Positions 1 through 5,985 of a stretch of 15,000 nt of DNA are shown in pieces. Each line of letters starts with the position of its first letter. Position 1 is the stretch's first letter. Both the position numbers and the translations under genes were made by a program. Below the pieces are notes generated by a model that did not search any database, was not told where the DNA came from, and was given only the letters and a program-made list of their open reading frames with translations. The DNA comes from Dehalococcoidia bacterium UBA1332 (GTDB lineage Bacteria; Chloroflexota; Dehalococcoidia; Lucifugimonadales; Lucifugimonadaceae): contig DBSW01000021.1 in NCBI GenBank assembly GCA_002306745.1, forward strand, positions 16,152 through 31,151, read 5' to 3'.

Positions 1-40
1 TGGCGCGTTGATTCATTACATCGCTGGTGGTCAGTTCATC

Positions 41-370
41 ATGTATAGCGCTGCTCAGACGTTGGCTAGGGTAACTCCGCTCGGTGTCCTTTACCGACAG
101 GACAAGGCCGTGCTTGATAGAGCCAAAAGAGAGCTGCTCTCGATAGCTCGGGAGGTTCAGTTCAGGGATTACCTGGAATATGGCAAGATCAATCCGGCTA
201 TTCGATCCCGTAGTAGTTTGGTGGTGATGGCTCACCAGAAGAAAGGTGATCTGAATCAGTGGATCGGCAGTGCTCGGAATCTTAAGCAACTGGCAAATCT
301 TGTTTATCAGATATACCTAGTTGAACAAATCCTGGCGCAAGACATCGAGTCCGAACTTCAACCTTCCTAA
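41..370 (+). CDS. Hypothetical protein, about 109 aa; 5' end uncertain
   Basis: I do not recognise this family. The product is a small, charged, mostly helical-looking protein with no clear signal peptide. The frame is open to the left edge of the window, and a TTG at 8 is another possible start, so the gene could begin upstream. I prefer ATG 41: it follows a GGTGG stretch (26-30), and it places the motif LYRQ near residue 18, much as in the small protein encoded at 461-625. After that motif both proteins share a pattern of K, LD, a basic residue and a later R-acid-x-L. That resemblance is short and may be chance. The gene ends just before a hairpin at 376-401, so it probably closes a transcription unit coming from the left. 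Confidence 0.55.
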   Translation: MYSAAQTLARVTPLGVLYRQDKAVLDRAKRELLSIAREVQFRDYLEYGKINPAIRSRSSLVVMAHQKKGDLNQWIGSARNLKQLANLVYQIYLVEQILAQDIESELQPS

Positions 371-375
371 ATCAT

Positions 376-401
376 AAAGGGTCATTCTCGCATGACCCTT
401 T
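376..401 (+). terminator. Perfect 10-bp hairpin, probable terminator
   Basis: The arms AAAGGGTCAT (376-385) and ATGACCCTTT (392-401) are exactly complementary and enclose a 6-base loop. The hairpin begins 6 bases after the stop codon of the preceding gene. The stem ends in TTT and is followed by a pyrimidine-rich stretch rather than a classical U-run, so intrinsic termination is likely but not certain. Confidence 0.6.
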
Positions 402-460
402 AAACCTCCTTTTCCTCTTCAGAATTCATACCATAGCTTCCAGTAAAAATGGAGGCTTGG

Positions 461-625
461 ATGTTTATCAGTACACCCTTTGTCAGATTCGCAGTTAACC
501 GTCTCTATCGCCAAGGCAAGCTGGATAAGCAGCAGCGAGATTACCTGATTCTTCAGGACCGCCAGATCAATGTGATGATCACTATTGGCGCATTGGTACT
601 GCTCGCGGCCTATTACATTCGTTAG
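461..625 (+). CDS. Small single-span membrane protein, 54 aa
   Basis: This short ORF has a very good ribosome site: GGAGG at 451-455, five bases before ATG 461. The product starts MFISTPFVRF, continues with a basic/polar stretch (RLYRQGKLDKQQRDYL, residues 14-29), and ends in a hydrophobic segment (about residues 37-53, containing MITIGALVLLAAYY) followed by IR. This predicts one C-terminal transmembrane helix with the charged N-terminus in the cytoplasm. The function is unknown. The gene lies between the hairpin at 376-401 and the next gene, whose GTG start follows its stop by 14 bases, so it probably leads the following cluster. The strong ribosome site and sensible topology argue against a chance ORF. 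Confidence 0.6.
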   Translation: MFISTPFVRFAVNRLYRQGKLDKQQRDYLILQDRQINVMITIGALVLLAAYYIR

Positions 626-639
626 ACAGGGGATTTCAT

Positions 640-924
640 GTGAGCAATATCGTTCATGTTGACTTTAGTGCAAGGAAATCTGAAAGGGCATTCAGTGCGG
701 ACGTGTACTCCTTTGACATGAAAAAGTATCGGTTTCAGGTGGTGGCGACATCGATCACAGAAGCTTATTACGCCTTTGTTGCTGAGGCTGTCCAGCATGG
801 TGTGAATGTCATTCGTTGTATAGCAATTTATCTAGGGCTGTCGGACCAAAGGGCGGAGTACCAGGTTCCAGCAAAGGTTTGGCAACAATATGATCCGGTT
901 GCTGGTGGATTGGTCGAGTTCTGA
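640..924 (+). CDS. Hypothetical protein, 94 aa
   Basis: I do not recognise this family. The start is GTG 640, supported by AGGGGA at 628-633; the overlapping ATG at 638 reads directly into a stop and cannot be used. The product is soluble-looking, with an N-terminal stretch (SNIVHVDFSARK) followed by a mixed region rich in aromatic residues and alanine. No membrane segment, signal peptide or catalytic motif is evident. The next gene starts 2 bases after its stop, which indicates co-transcription and probably coupled translation with a membrane protein. Confidence 0.65.
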   Translation: MSNIVHVDFSARKSERAFSADVYSFDMKKYRFQVVATSITEAYYAFVAEAVQHGVNVIRCIAIYLGLSDQRAEYQVPAKVWQQYDPVAGGLVEF

Positions 925-926
925 CG

Positions 927-1223
927 ATGAATTGGTTCCGATCTCCAAAATCCTACCCATACATTGTTGTTGCCACTGCATCAATACTGATGATGGTAAT
1001 TCTCACTTCTGGTGAGCCTGTTTCCATCACTTTTCCTTTGCTGCTTTTTATGTCCGCAAAACTCAGCGTCATCTTTGGTGCCGTTGAGATTGGGTTGTCG
1101 TCCATCGGGCGTTACGAAAGTAAAGAGGATGTATACCGGGCGATTAGCAGAGCTATCTCTGCATTTGGTATGGCGATGTGCTTCATGTTGTTGATCGGTG
1201 CGTATGAGGCCGCGAAGAGGTGA
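927..1223 (+). CDS. Small integral membrane protein, 98 aa, three predicted spans
   Basis: The ATG at 927 follows the previous stop almost directly. Hydrophobic segments lie at about residues 11-28, 34-56 and 75-95, separated by short polar linkers, including a charged loop (GRYESKEDVYRA) before the last span. There is no signal peptide or known catalytic motif, and I do not recognise the family. Its stop overlaps a possible GTG start (1220) of the next gene in a GTGA arrangement, which fits an operon. It may be a partner of the other membrane and exported proteins in this cluster, but that is inferred from proximity only. Confidence 0.65.
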   Translation: MNWFRSPKSYPYIVVATASILMMVILTSGEPVSITFPLLLFMSAKLSVIFGAVEIGLSSIGRYESKEDVYRAISRAISAFGMAMCFMLLIGAYEAAKR

Positions 1224-1234
1224 GGGCAGAATCC

Positions 1235-1630
1235 GTGAAAATTATCAGGATCAGCGAAAGTCATGTCTTAGCAAATGATCGTTGGCTTTATCACGTTCTT
1301 GAGCACCTGGATACCTTCACCTTGTTGGAGTGTCGGGGTAGAAGAGAAGTCTGCCTTAGAGATATTACGCACACGCTGATTCTTGATCATTTGGATGAAG
1401 CAGAAAGTCCTACAGAAATTTTGAACCAAGTGATGAGTGCTTCCTGCGAAATTAAAACGCTGGTTGTTGTGGCTTCGGAACCAGAAGCAGACATCAGTGG
1501 AATCGGTTTTGACCTGCATATAGCAATGCGGCAAGACCTTGATTGCTTGGAAAGCATTGGTGCTGTCTGTGTGAACGACTTGGGCATGGCAGTAAACCTA
1601 GTGAAGGACAGTTTGGTGAAAGCAGCATAG
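1235..1630 (+). CDS. Hypothetical cytoplasmic protein, about 131 aa
   Basis: I do not recognise this family. Two GTG starts are possible: 1220, which overlaps the preceding stop as GTGA, and 1235, which has GAGGG (1222-1226) eight bases upstream and gives the N-terminus MKIIRISESH. I prefer 1235. The product has alternating hydrophobic strands and helices, for example KTLVVVASEPEADI and the C-terminal GAVCVNDLGMAVNLVKDSL. This suggests a small alpha/beta fold of response-regulator-like appearance, but no phospho-acceptor pattern can be assigned with confidence. No membrane segment or signal peptide is seen. The next gene starts 9 bases after its stop. Confidence 0.6.
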   Translation: MKIIRISESHVLANDRWLYHVLEHLDTFTLLECRGRREVCLRDITHTLILDHLDEAESPTEILNQVMSASCEIKTLVVVASEPEADISGIGFDLHIAMRQDLDCLESIGAVCVNDLGMAVNLVKDSLVKAA

Positions 1631-1639
1631 GAAACAGAG

Positions 1640-2221
1640 ATGAATGATGAAACGGCACAATTGATGGAGGAGGTGGACACCGAGAATCAAAAATCGGTTT
1701 CCTACGACGATGAAACTGTTATCTGGGAAGGAAGGCCTTCTCAGTGGGTGAACCTGGGCACTTTTCTCTGGTGGGGCGTGTTTTTCATCGGTTCTGCCGT
1801 ATCACTGTTCCTCTGGGATGCAGGTTTGAACGATGGGTACAGTGCTCTCATCAATGAGGCTGTTTATTGGGTTTGTTATGGCCTTATGGGATTGTCGATT
1901 ATCAGCGTCCTCTACGCCTATCTCTCTGTGCATTATGAGCACACTGTTATCACGCGAAACAAGATCAAGGAAGCGAAGGGGATCACAAGTATCTTCCGGC
2001 AGGAGTTGTTCTGCGAGATCAGCGACATTAAAGATATTAACAGCCCTCCAGCCGGGCTTCTTGGTCTTGTGGGGTTGTCAACGCTGGTTATTGAAACTAA
2101 CGACGACCAGCCAATTATAAAGATCCGTGCGATCAAGAATCGCGACCAATTAATTGAAAAGCTCCTTCCTATTTGGCGCAAGCTGAAAATCGAGCGAAAG
2201 GGGTACTTTGGAGACCGATAA
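1640..2221 (+). CDS. Membrane protein with bacterial PH-like (bPH2/DUF304) domain, 193 aa
   Basis: The N-terminal region contains the signature ETVIWEGRPSQW (residues 25-36), typical of DUF304/YdbS-like proteins. Two hydrophobic spans follow (about residues 38-60 and 74-95). The C-terminal part (about 98-178) has the PH-like pattern: a YEHTVITRNKI strand, an EAKGI turn, an I-SDIKDIN stretch and a GLLGLVGLSTLVIET strand. Such proteins are membrane-anchored and usually of unknown biochemical role. The start ATG 1640 follows a GGAAACAGAG stretch. The TAA stop overlaps the ATG of the next gene, indicating translational coupling with an exported protein. Family assignment is by pattern recognition; the cellular role is unknown. 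Confidence 0.7.
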   Translation: MNDETAQLMEEVDTENQKSVSYDDETVIWEGRPSQWVNLGTFLWWGVFFIGSAVSLFLWDAGLNDGYSALINEAVYWVCYGLMGLSIISVLYAYLSVHYEHTVITRNKIKEAKGITSIFRQELFCEISDIKDINSPPAGLLGLVGLSTLVIETNDDQPIIKIRAIKNRDQLIEKLLPIWRKLKIERKGYFGDR

Positions 2222-2715
2222 TGAAAAAGACAAAGTATGCTGCCCTGTTTGGGGGTTTGGCGATTTCCTCCCTATGCCTTGCTGGACCGCCAGAGCGTCA
2301 TGATCCTGCATTGAGGAATGCTACGAAAGAAACTGCTATTGAGTTTGTGGCCAAGTATTACGCCCATATGGATCGAGGGATGTCCAGGAGGCACCTTGAA
2401 AGTTACTGGACCGAAGACAAGATAGAGCAGCTCGATAAACTGACGGTAAGCATTGCTGAGAAAACGGGTAAAGAGCTGGTTCACGAAAGCCAGCGGCTAA
2501 TGGATCTTGAGCACATGGAATCCCGGTGTGAAGACATTGACCTCGTGAAAGCTAAAGCCTATGGATCGTCATCGAGAAAGGCAAAGCTTGAGTATGTCGT
2601 TAACAATCACTGCGAGAGCTGGAGAGGGTCTTTTTCGAGAACCATTCACTTGCGGTTCTCTTCCGATCAGAAACATTGGTTGATTGACGAAATTGAAGAT
2701 GGAGAAAAGCAATGA
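2221..2715 (+). CDS. Exported (periplasmic) hypothetical protein, 164 aa
   Basis: The frame is open further upstream, but ATG 2221 is clearly the start. It gives MKKTKYAALF followed by a hydrophobic core and a probable signal peptidase I site around residues 21-22 (LAG-PPE), and GGAG lies a few bases upstream. A cysteine at residue 19 does not fit a lipobox, because the residue before it is leucine. The mature part has two cysteines (C103 and C131) that could form a disulfide in the periplasm. The C-terminal pattern (TIHLRFSSDQKHWLIDEI) resembles the last strands of NTF2-like or DUF4878-type small exported proteins, which is only a suggestion. The stop overlaps the next start as ATGA. Confidence 0.65.
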   Translation: MKKTKYAALFGGLAISSLCLAGPPERHDPALRNATKETAIEFVAKYYAHMDRGMSRRHLESYWTEDKIEQLDKLTVSIAEKTGKELVHESQRLMDLEHMESRCEDIDLVKAKAYGSSSRKAKLEYVVNNHCESWRGSFSRTIHLRFSSDQKHWLIDEIEDGEKQ

Positions 2716-3557
2716 GGTTGTTAGGTATCTTGGCCGCGCTCAGTCTTTCATTATTCAGCTCTATTGCAGCGTCAGAGTCGAACAGTCCCGCAGAAAAGCC
2801 TTTCCCTGAAGTAACCTTTGACAAGGTTCAGGAAATATTCGGGCATAACTTGGACACTGACGATACCGTCCTCAAGACGCTGTTGTTGGCTATCGGGATG
2901 GATCACACATCAACTGAATCACCTCACGCCAACGAGCGGATTGGCATTCCCTATATAGTCCATGAAGGGCCGGGCTATTGGGTGGCGCGTCTTAAATCCG
3001 GTGAAAGAAAGCTTGAAGTCCTGGTCAACAATGCCTTGCTTCTGCTTTTCACCAAAGAAGAAATTCCCAAGGCGCAGGAGACGGCTTTTGCATTAATGAA
3101 GTCTGCCGCAGACAAAGGGTACTGGCCAGCGGATTACTATGTGGCAGAAAGTAATTTGTCGAAGCACTTGACGGTGGATTACACCGAAGGCTCCTCGTCC
3201 GCAAGGGTGATGGATGAAAAGTCAAAGGTGATTGCTAAGGACACCATGACCCGATACAACCGTTGCGCTGACATGGGCTTTGCGCCTTGCCAATATCGAA
3301 TTGGGTTCTGGCTATCCAACTCAATCAAGACGCTCAAAGATGGGCTGGATGTACTCAGAACGGCGATTCACACCTCCAGAAATGACACTCGCTACCAGGG
3401 TGTGCTCGATGGCGCTTTAATCATGGCGGCAAAGGAGATCGTCTTTAAGGGGGATCAGGTCGGCATGGATAAGGTCGTCCGTGAAGAGTACGCCAATCTG
3501 GTAAAGCAGCAGCTTGCTATGCTTGGCAGGGCAGCAAAAGACAGCGAAAAGAAGTAA
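2712..3557 (+). CDS. Exported protein with Sel1-like repeats, 281 aa
   Basis: The N-terminus (MRLLGILAALSLSLFSSIAA) is a signal peptide, with cleavage near residues 19-21. The mature protein contains at least two stretches resembling Sel1-like repeats: about residues 126-148 (including MKSAADKGYWPADYY) and about 180-201 (including CADMGFAPCQYRIG). This helical repeat type generally mediates protein-protein contacts. C185 and C193 are close enough for a disulfide. The C-terminal quarter is helical and ends in a lysine-rich tail. The start overlaps the preceding stop (ATGA), so this exported protein and the one before it are probably made together and may interact. The precise function is unknown. 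Confidence 0.7.
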   Translation: MRLLGILAALSLSLFSSIAASESNSPAEKPFPEVTFDKVQEIFGHNLDTDDTVLKTLLLAIGMDHTSTESPHANERIGIPYIVHEGPGYWVARLKSGERKLEVLVNNALLLLFTKEEIPKAQETAFALMKSAADKGYWPADYYVAESNLSKHLTVDYTEGSSSARVMDEKSKVIAKDTMTRYNRCADMGFAPCQYRIGFWLSNSIKTLKDGLDVLRTAIHTSRNDTRYQGVLDGALIMAAKEIVFKGDQVGMDKVVREEYANLVKQQLAMLGRAAKDSEKK

Positions 3558-3573
3558 CGGGGCGGGCTTCGAG

Positions 3574-3783
3574 ATGGACATTCAATCATCTTCTTTTCGC
3601 TACGGCCTATATCTTGATCCGGCACCCGACGATGAGGTTGTGCCCTGCCTGAAAGAGGCAGAGAAGAAGGCAAAAAGCTTATCTATGGATAAAGGTGGCG
3701 TGCTCGTTGCCGTCTGGCAGGATGGCGATAGGGTTGTTCGTCTTTTCGCAGGTGGGGATGAGTTTGTTCCTGTGAAGCTCTGA
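3574..3783 (+). CDS. Hypothetical protein, 69 aa
   Basis: I do not recognise this family. The frame extends upstream to 3514, but that part overlaps the preceding gene; ATG 3574, preceded by a G-rich stretch (GGGGCGGG) and 16 bases after the previous stop, is the sensible start. The product is a small alpha/beta protein: a central lysine- and glutamate-rich helix (KEAEKKAKSLSMDK) followed by two predicted strands (GVLVAVWQDGDRVVRLFAGG). No signal peptide or membrane span is seen. Its position suggests it belongs to the same transcription unit as its neighbours. Confidence 0.55.
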   Translation: MDIQSSSFRYGLYLDPAPDDEVVPCLKEAEKKAKSLSMDKGGVLVAVWQDGDRVVRLFAGGDEFVPVKL

Positions 3784-3805
3784 TTTTGTATTGCTGGAAG
3801 CCCAG

Positions 3806-4069
3806 ATGATAACGTTTATAACCGATATTCTCACACCTGCTGAACCTGACATTCTGAAAGGGTTTGAGCACTATGACTTGGTTTTTGTACCGTTGGATGA
3901 TGATCTAAGTGCAGACTTCCTTCGGATTTCACCTCCAGAAACTGGGTGGTCACACGATGAACTCTGTCGCCACTCTGGGAGGCTTGAGTGTGGTGACGCT
4001 TACCTCGCTCCTCCGGGTATTCCTCTGAATATCCTATCGGCTCAATGGGTCGGTAGCTCTGAGGTTTAA
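3806..4069 (+). CDS. Hypothetical protein, 87 aa
   Basis: I do not recognise this family. ATG 3806 is preferred over the upstream TTG (3791) because GGAAG (3796-3800) sits five bases before it. The product is acidic (for example VPLDDDLSADF) with two cysteines, one in a histidine-containing stretch (HDELCRHSGRLECGD). A metal or redox role is conceivable but not shown. It is the last gene of the + strand cluster and converges on the thioredoxin-fold gene on the other strand; 68 bases separate the two stop codons and no convincing terminator hairpin is visible there. Confidence 0.5.
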   Translation: MITFITDILTPAEPDILKGFEHYDLVFVPLDDDLSADFLRISPPETGWSHDELCRHSGRLECGDAYLAPPGIPLNILSAQWVGSSEV

Positions 4070-4137
4070 ATTGCTACTGACCCAGTATGCGTTGAAATTG
4101 TGGTGCAATCTCCTTTGACTCCAGCGGCACAATTCTC

Positions 4138-4923
4138 CTATTGGCTCAGTATCTGCTGTACCGCCTGAAGAAGCTGCTCTGGCGTGCGGTACCCCTTCAG
4201 GAGGTAGTCCTGACCTGTCTGGTTATCCAGGATGCGGATAGCCGGTGTCGCAGTAATACCGGCGCGGCGGCCATCTTCATAATCCTGATTGATCTTGCCC
4301 TTATGGTCATCCGAGGCAAGACAGTTACCGATGAGGCTTCCGTTAAGTCCGAATGATCGAACGTATTCCGGAATATCACCCAGGCCTTTGCCATTTCCTT
4401 TTGTGTCCATCATGAACCTTTCCAGGGCGATCCACGCGGTTCGGTTGTCATAGGCTTCCTTTACGCACTCAATGGCTTGGCTCTCAATAGCCGCGACCGG
4501 GTTATGGCTGCCGAGGGGAAAGTGTTTGAATTCCCAGTTAATCACGCCTTGCGAGTGTTCTACGACTTGTTTGATGCTCCCGTGCATCTTTCGGCAGTAA
4601 GGGCATTCGATGTCTCCATACTCTTGGAGCGTAATTCTCGCGTTGAGCTCACCATAGATCAGTCGGTTGTCCGGCGTAGATACCTGGGCTAACTGAAACT
4701 GTTCTTCCAAGCTGGACAGGAGTTCTTGCGCCTTGCGCTTCTCCAGTGAGGATAGCCGGTCATCGACCAGTGTGATCACGTCATGTTGAGAGAGGTGCTC
4801 TACGGGGGGTTGGTCAGTGCTGGCCTTCAGGTTAATCAGCTCCGTGTGTAGATAGATGTTGGATGCTATAAGAGCGACTGTTGAGATGCTCAAAACCCCG
4901 GTTATTAACTGATTTCCGCGCAT
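4138..4923 (-). CDS. Membrane-anchored DsbA-family thiol oxidoreductase, 261 aa
   Basis: The N-terminus has a hydrophobic segment (about residues 6-26) acting as a signal anchor, with no obvious cleavage site. A helical region follows (about 45-82), then a thioredoxin-like DsbA-type domain from about residue 88. Its active site is CPYC (C107, C110) within YGDIECPYCRKMHG, and the cis-proline loop is TATP (P227). Further cysteines at C153 and C201 may form a structural disulfide. Proteins of this type oxidise or isomerise disulfides of exported proteins in the periplasm. GAGGA stands shortly before the ATG (reverse strand, ending near 4929). The gene diverges from the BREX operon, and two exported two-cysteine proteins in the neighbouring cluster are possible substrates (inference). 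Mobile elements often carry such genes for secretion or pilus assembly. Confidence 0.85.
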   Translation of the reverse strand: MRGNQLITGVLSISTVALIASNIYLHTELINLKASTDQPPVEHLSQHDVITLVDDRLSSLEKRKAQELLSSLEEQFQLAQVSTPDNRLIYGELNARITLQEYGDIECPYCRKMHGSIKQVVEHSQGVINWEFKHFPLGSHNPVAAIESQAIECVKEAYDNRTAWIALERFMMDTKGNGKGLGDIPEYVRSFGLNGSLIGNCLASDDHKGKINQDYEDGRRAGITATPAIRILDNQTGQDYLLKGYRTPEQLLQAVQQILSQ

Positions 4924-5032
4924 AAAATCCTCATTTTTCTAGCAAATAAGGCACTTTAATCAATCTGGTTGTTGAGATCCGGGTTAATGGGTCAGGTATC
5001 CTCAACCTATTACCATGAATACTCAAAGTTGT

Positions 5033-5059
5033 TTTACAGTATAAAAACTTTACAGTAAA
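5033..5059 (+). promoter_or_regulatory. Paired TTTACAGTA repeats, candidate BrxR operator
   Basis: TTTACAGTA occurs at 5033-5041 and again at 5049-5057, a 16-bp period. The second copy extends to TTTACAGTAAA (5049-5059), a perfect palindrome with 5-bp arms about one central base; the first is a near-match to the same palindrome. They lie 48-74 bases upstream of the preferred brxR start, between the two divergent genes. WYL-type BrxR proteins are dimers reported to bind inverted repeats upstream of their own gene, so these are the natural operator candidates. Binding is inferred. Confidence 0.55.
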
Positions 5060-5061
5060 TA
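5033..5061 (+). promoter_or_regulatory. Possible sigma-70 promoter for the brx operon
   Basis: TTTACA (5033-5038) and TAAATA (5056-5061) are separated by 17 bases, a standard -35/-10 spacing, although the -10 is weak. Both hexamers coincide with the TTTACAGTA repeats, so a bound repressor would block polymerase. The surrounding stretch (about 5031-5066) is very AT-rich. No better pair was found between 4924 and 5094. Confidence 0.35.
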
Positions 5062-5096
5062 AATTTTGGGGTAGCCTGATTATGTGATGGTTTAAT

Positions 5097-5100
5097 GAGG
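5097..5100 (+). promoter_or_regulatory. Ribosome site deciding the brxR start
   Basis: GAGG at 5097-5100 lies six bases before ATG 5107. It sits inside the first codons of the longer reading from ATG 5095, which itself has no good ribosome site, so ATG 5107 is favoured. Confidence 0.5.
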
Positions 5101-5106
5101 CTACTC

Positions 5107-5973
5107 ATGGCTGATGAAAAGCATGAAGTTCTACTAAGGCTGAGAGCAATTGAATTGCTGGCATACTGGGAGGGACGATTGGTTACCAATCGGCTCATGT
5201 CCTGGTTTGGTATCAGCCGACAACAGGCTTCATCTGATATTAAGCGTTATATAAGTGTTCACAATCCTGGCTCCCTTTATCACGATCCGGGAGTTAAAGG
5301 GTATGTCCCACAAGGGGACTTCCAACCGGTCTTAACGAAGGGTCATATCAACGAATACCTGGATATGATTTCCGGTCTGGTCAGCGAATCTGTCGCTGTG
5401 ACTCTCGAATCCGAAGATCATCTTGCTGCTGTCCAACTGCCCGATCGCACGGTTCGGCCAGAAATAGTCCGAGAAATATTGCGAGCTTGCCGGACGCAAA
5501 CCAGCGTAAAAATCCTCTACGCCTCTATGACCAACCCTGTGTGGAGTGAGCGTGTTATATCTCCGCACACACTGGTTTATACAGGGTTCCGTTGGCATGT
5601 TCGTGCGTACTGCCACAAGCGTGGTGAATTCCGTGACTTCATTCTGTCCAGGATAGACCGGACACCAAAACCTGCTACAGAGTCGTCACCCGATCCAATG
5701 CACGACTCATTGTGGAATGAGCAGATCCTGTTAACCATTGTGCCGAACCCAAAGTTGAACGATGGGCAGAAAGCTCTGGTAGAGAAGGATTTTGGTATGC
5801 CCGATGGTCGGTTACAGATTTCGGTGAGAAAAGCACTGGCACACTATACCTTGCAGCGTTATCAGGCGGCGATAACCGTTGATGAAGCAGCCGATGAGTT
5901 TAAGTTCCCCATCATCCTACTGGATTCAGATCGAAAGAAGCTGAGTCCTTTTTTGTTTGGCTCAGAGTCTTAG
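5107..5973 (+). CDS. brxR: WYL-domain transcriptional regulator of BREX (BrxR), 288 aa
   Basis: The N-terminal part (about residues 5-70) is a winged helix-turn-helix: AIELLAYWEGRL, then LMSWFGISRQQASSDIKRY as the recognition region, then a wing. The middle (about 120-190) matches a WYL domain, with the core SPHTLVYTGFRWHVRAYC followed by FRDFILSRIDR. The C-terminal part (about 205-285) fits the extension often found after WYL domains. WYL regulators sense ligands, possibly nucleic acids or nucleotides, and BrxR homologues control BREX expression, usually as repressors of their own operon. The gene is the first of the operon: its TAG stop overlaps the ribosome site of brxA. Candidate binding sites lie just upstream at 5033-5059. 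ATG 5095 is an alternative start giving four more residues. Confidence 0.85.
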   Translation: MADEKHEVLLRLRAIELLAYWEGRLVTNRLMSWFGISRQQASSDIKRYISVHNPGSLYHDPGVKGYVPQGDFQPVLTKGHINEYLDMISGLVSESVAVTLESEDHLAAVQLPDRTVRPEIVREILRACRTQTSVKILYASMTNPVWSERVISPHTLVYTGFRWHVRAYCHKRGEFRDFILSRIDRTPKPATESSPDPMHDSLWNEQILLTIVPNPKLNDGQKALVEKDFGMPDGRLQISVRKALAHYTLQRYQAAITVDEAADEFKFPIILLDSDRKKLSPFLFGSES

Positions 5974-5979
5974 GGGAGG
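5973..5979 (+). promoter_or_regulatory. Ribosome site of brxA with a TTG start
   Basis: GGGGAGG at 5973-5979 overlaps the last base of the brxR stop codon. A TTG at 5980 would touch it directly, whereas TTG 5986 is at the ideal six-base distance, so TTG 5986 is taken as the brxA start. Confidence 0.55.
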
Positions 5980-5985
5980 TTGAGT

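Noticed and set aside
23..908. Two E. coli-type Chi octamers GCTGGTGG at 23-30 and 901-908
   Set aside because: Two copies in 15 kb is compatible with coding sequence by chance, and whether the host uses this Chi sequence is unknown.
4070..4137. Search for a bidirectional terminator between the convergent genes
   Set aside because: Only a 4-bp ATTG/CAAT pairing near 4100 was found, with no T-run; not enough to call.
4477..4692. 71-codon + strand frame opposite the DsbA-like gene
   Set aside because: Shadow of the - strand gene, which has a clear CPYC active site and anchor.
4967..5007. Imperfect inverted repeat (GGTTGTTGAGAT with ATCCTCAACC) between the divergent genes
   Set aside because: Arms need gaps to pair and the spacer is about 19 bases; weaker than the TTTACAGTA pair and not needed to explain regulation.
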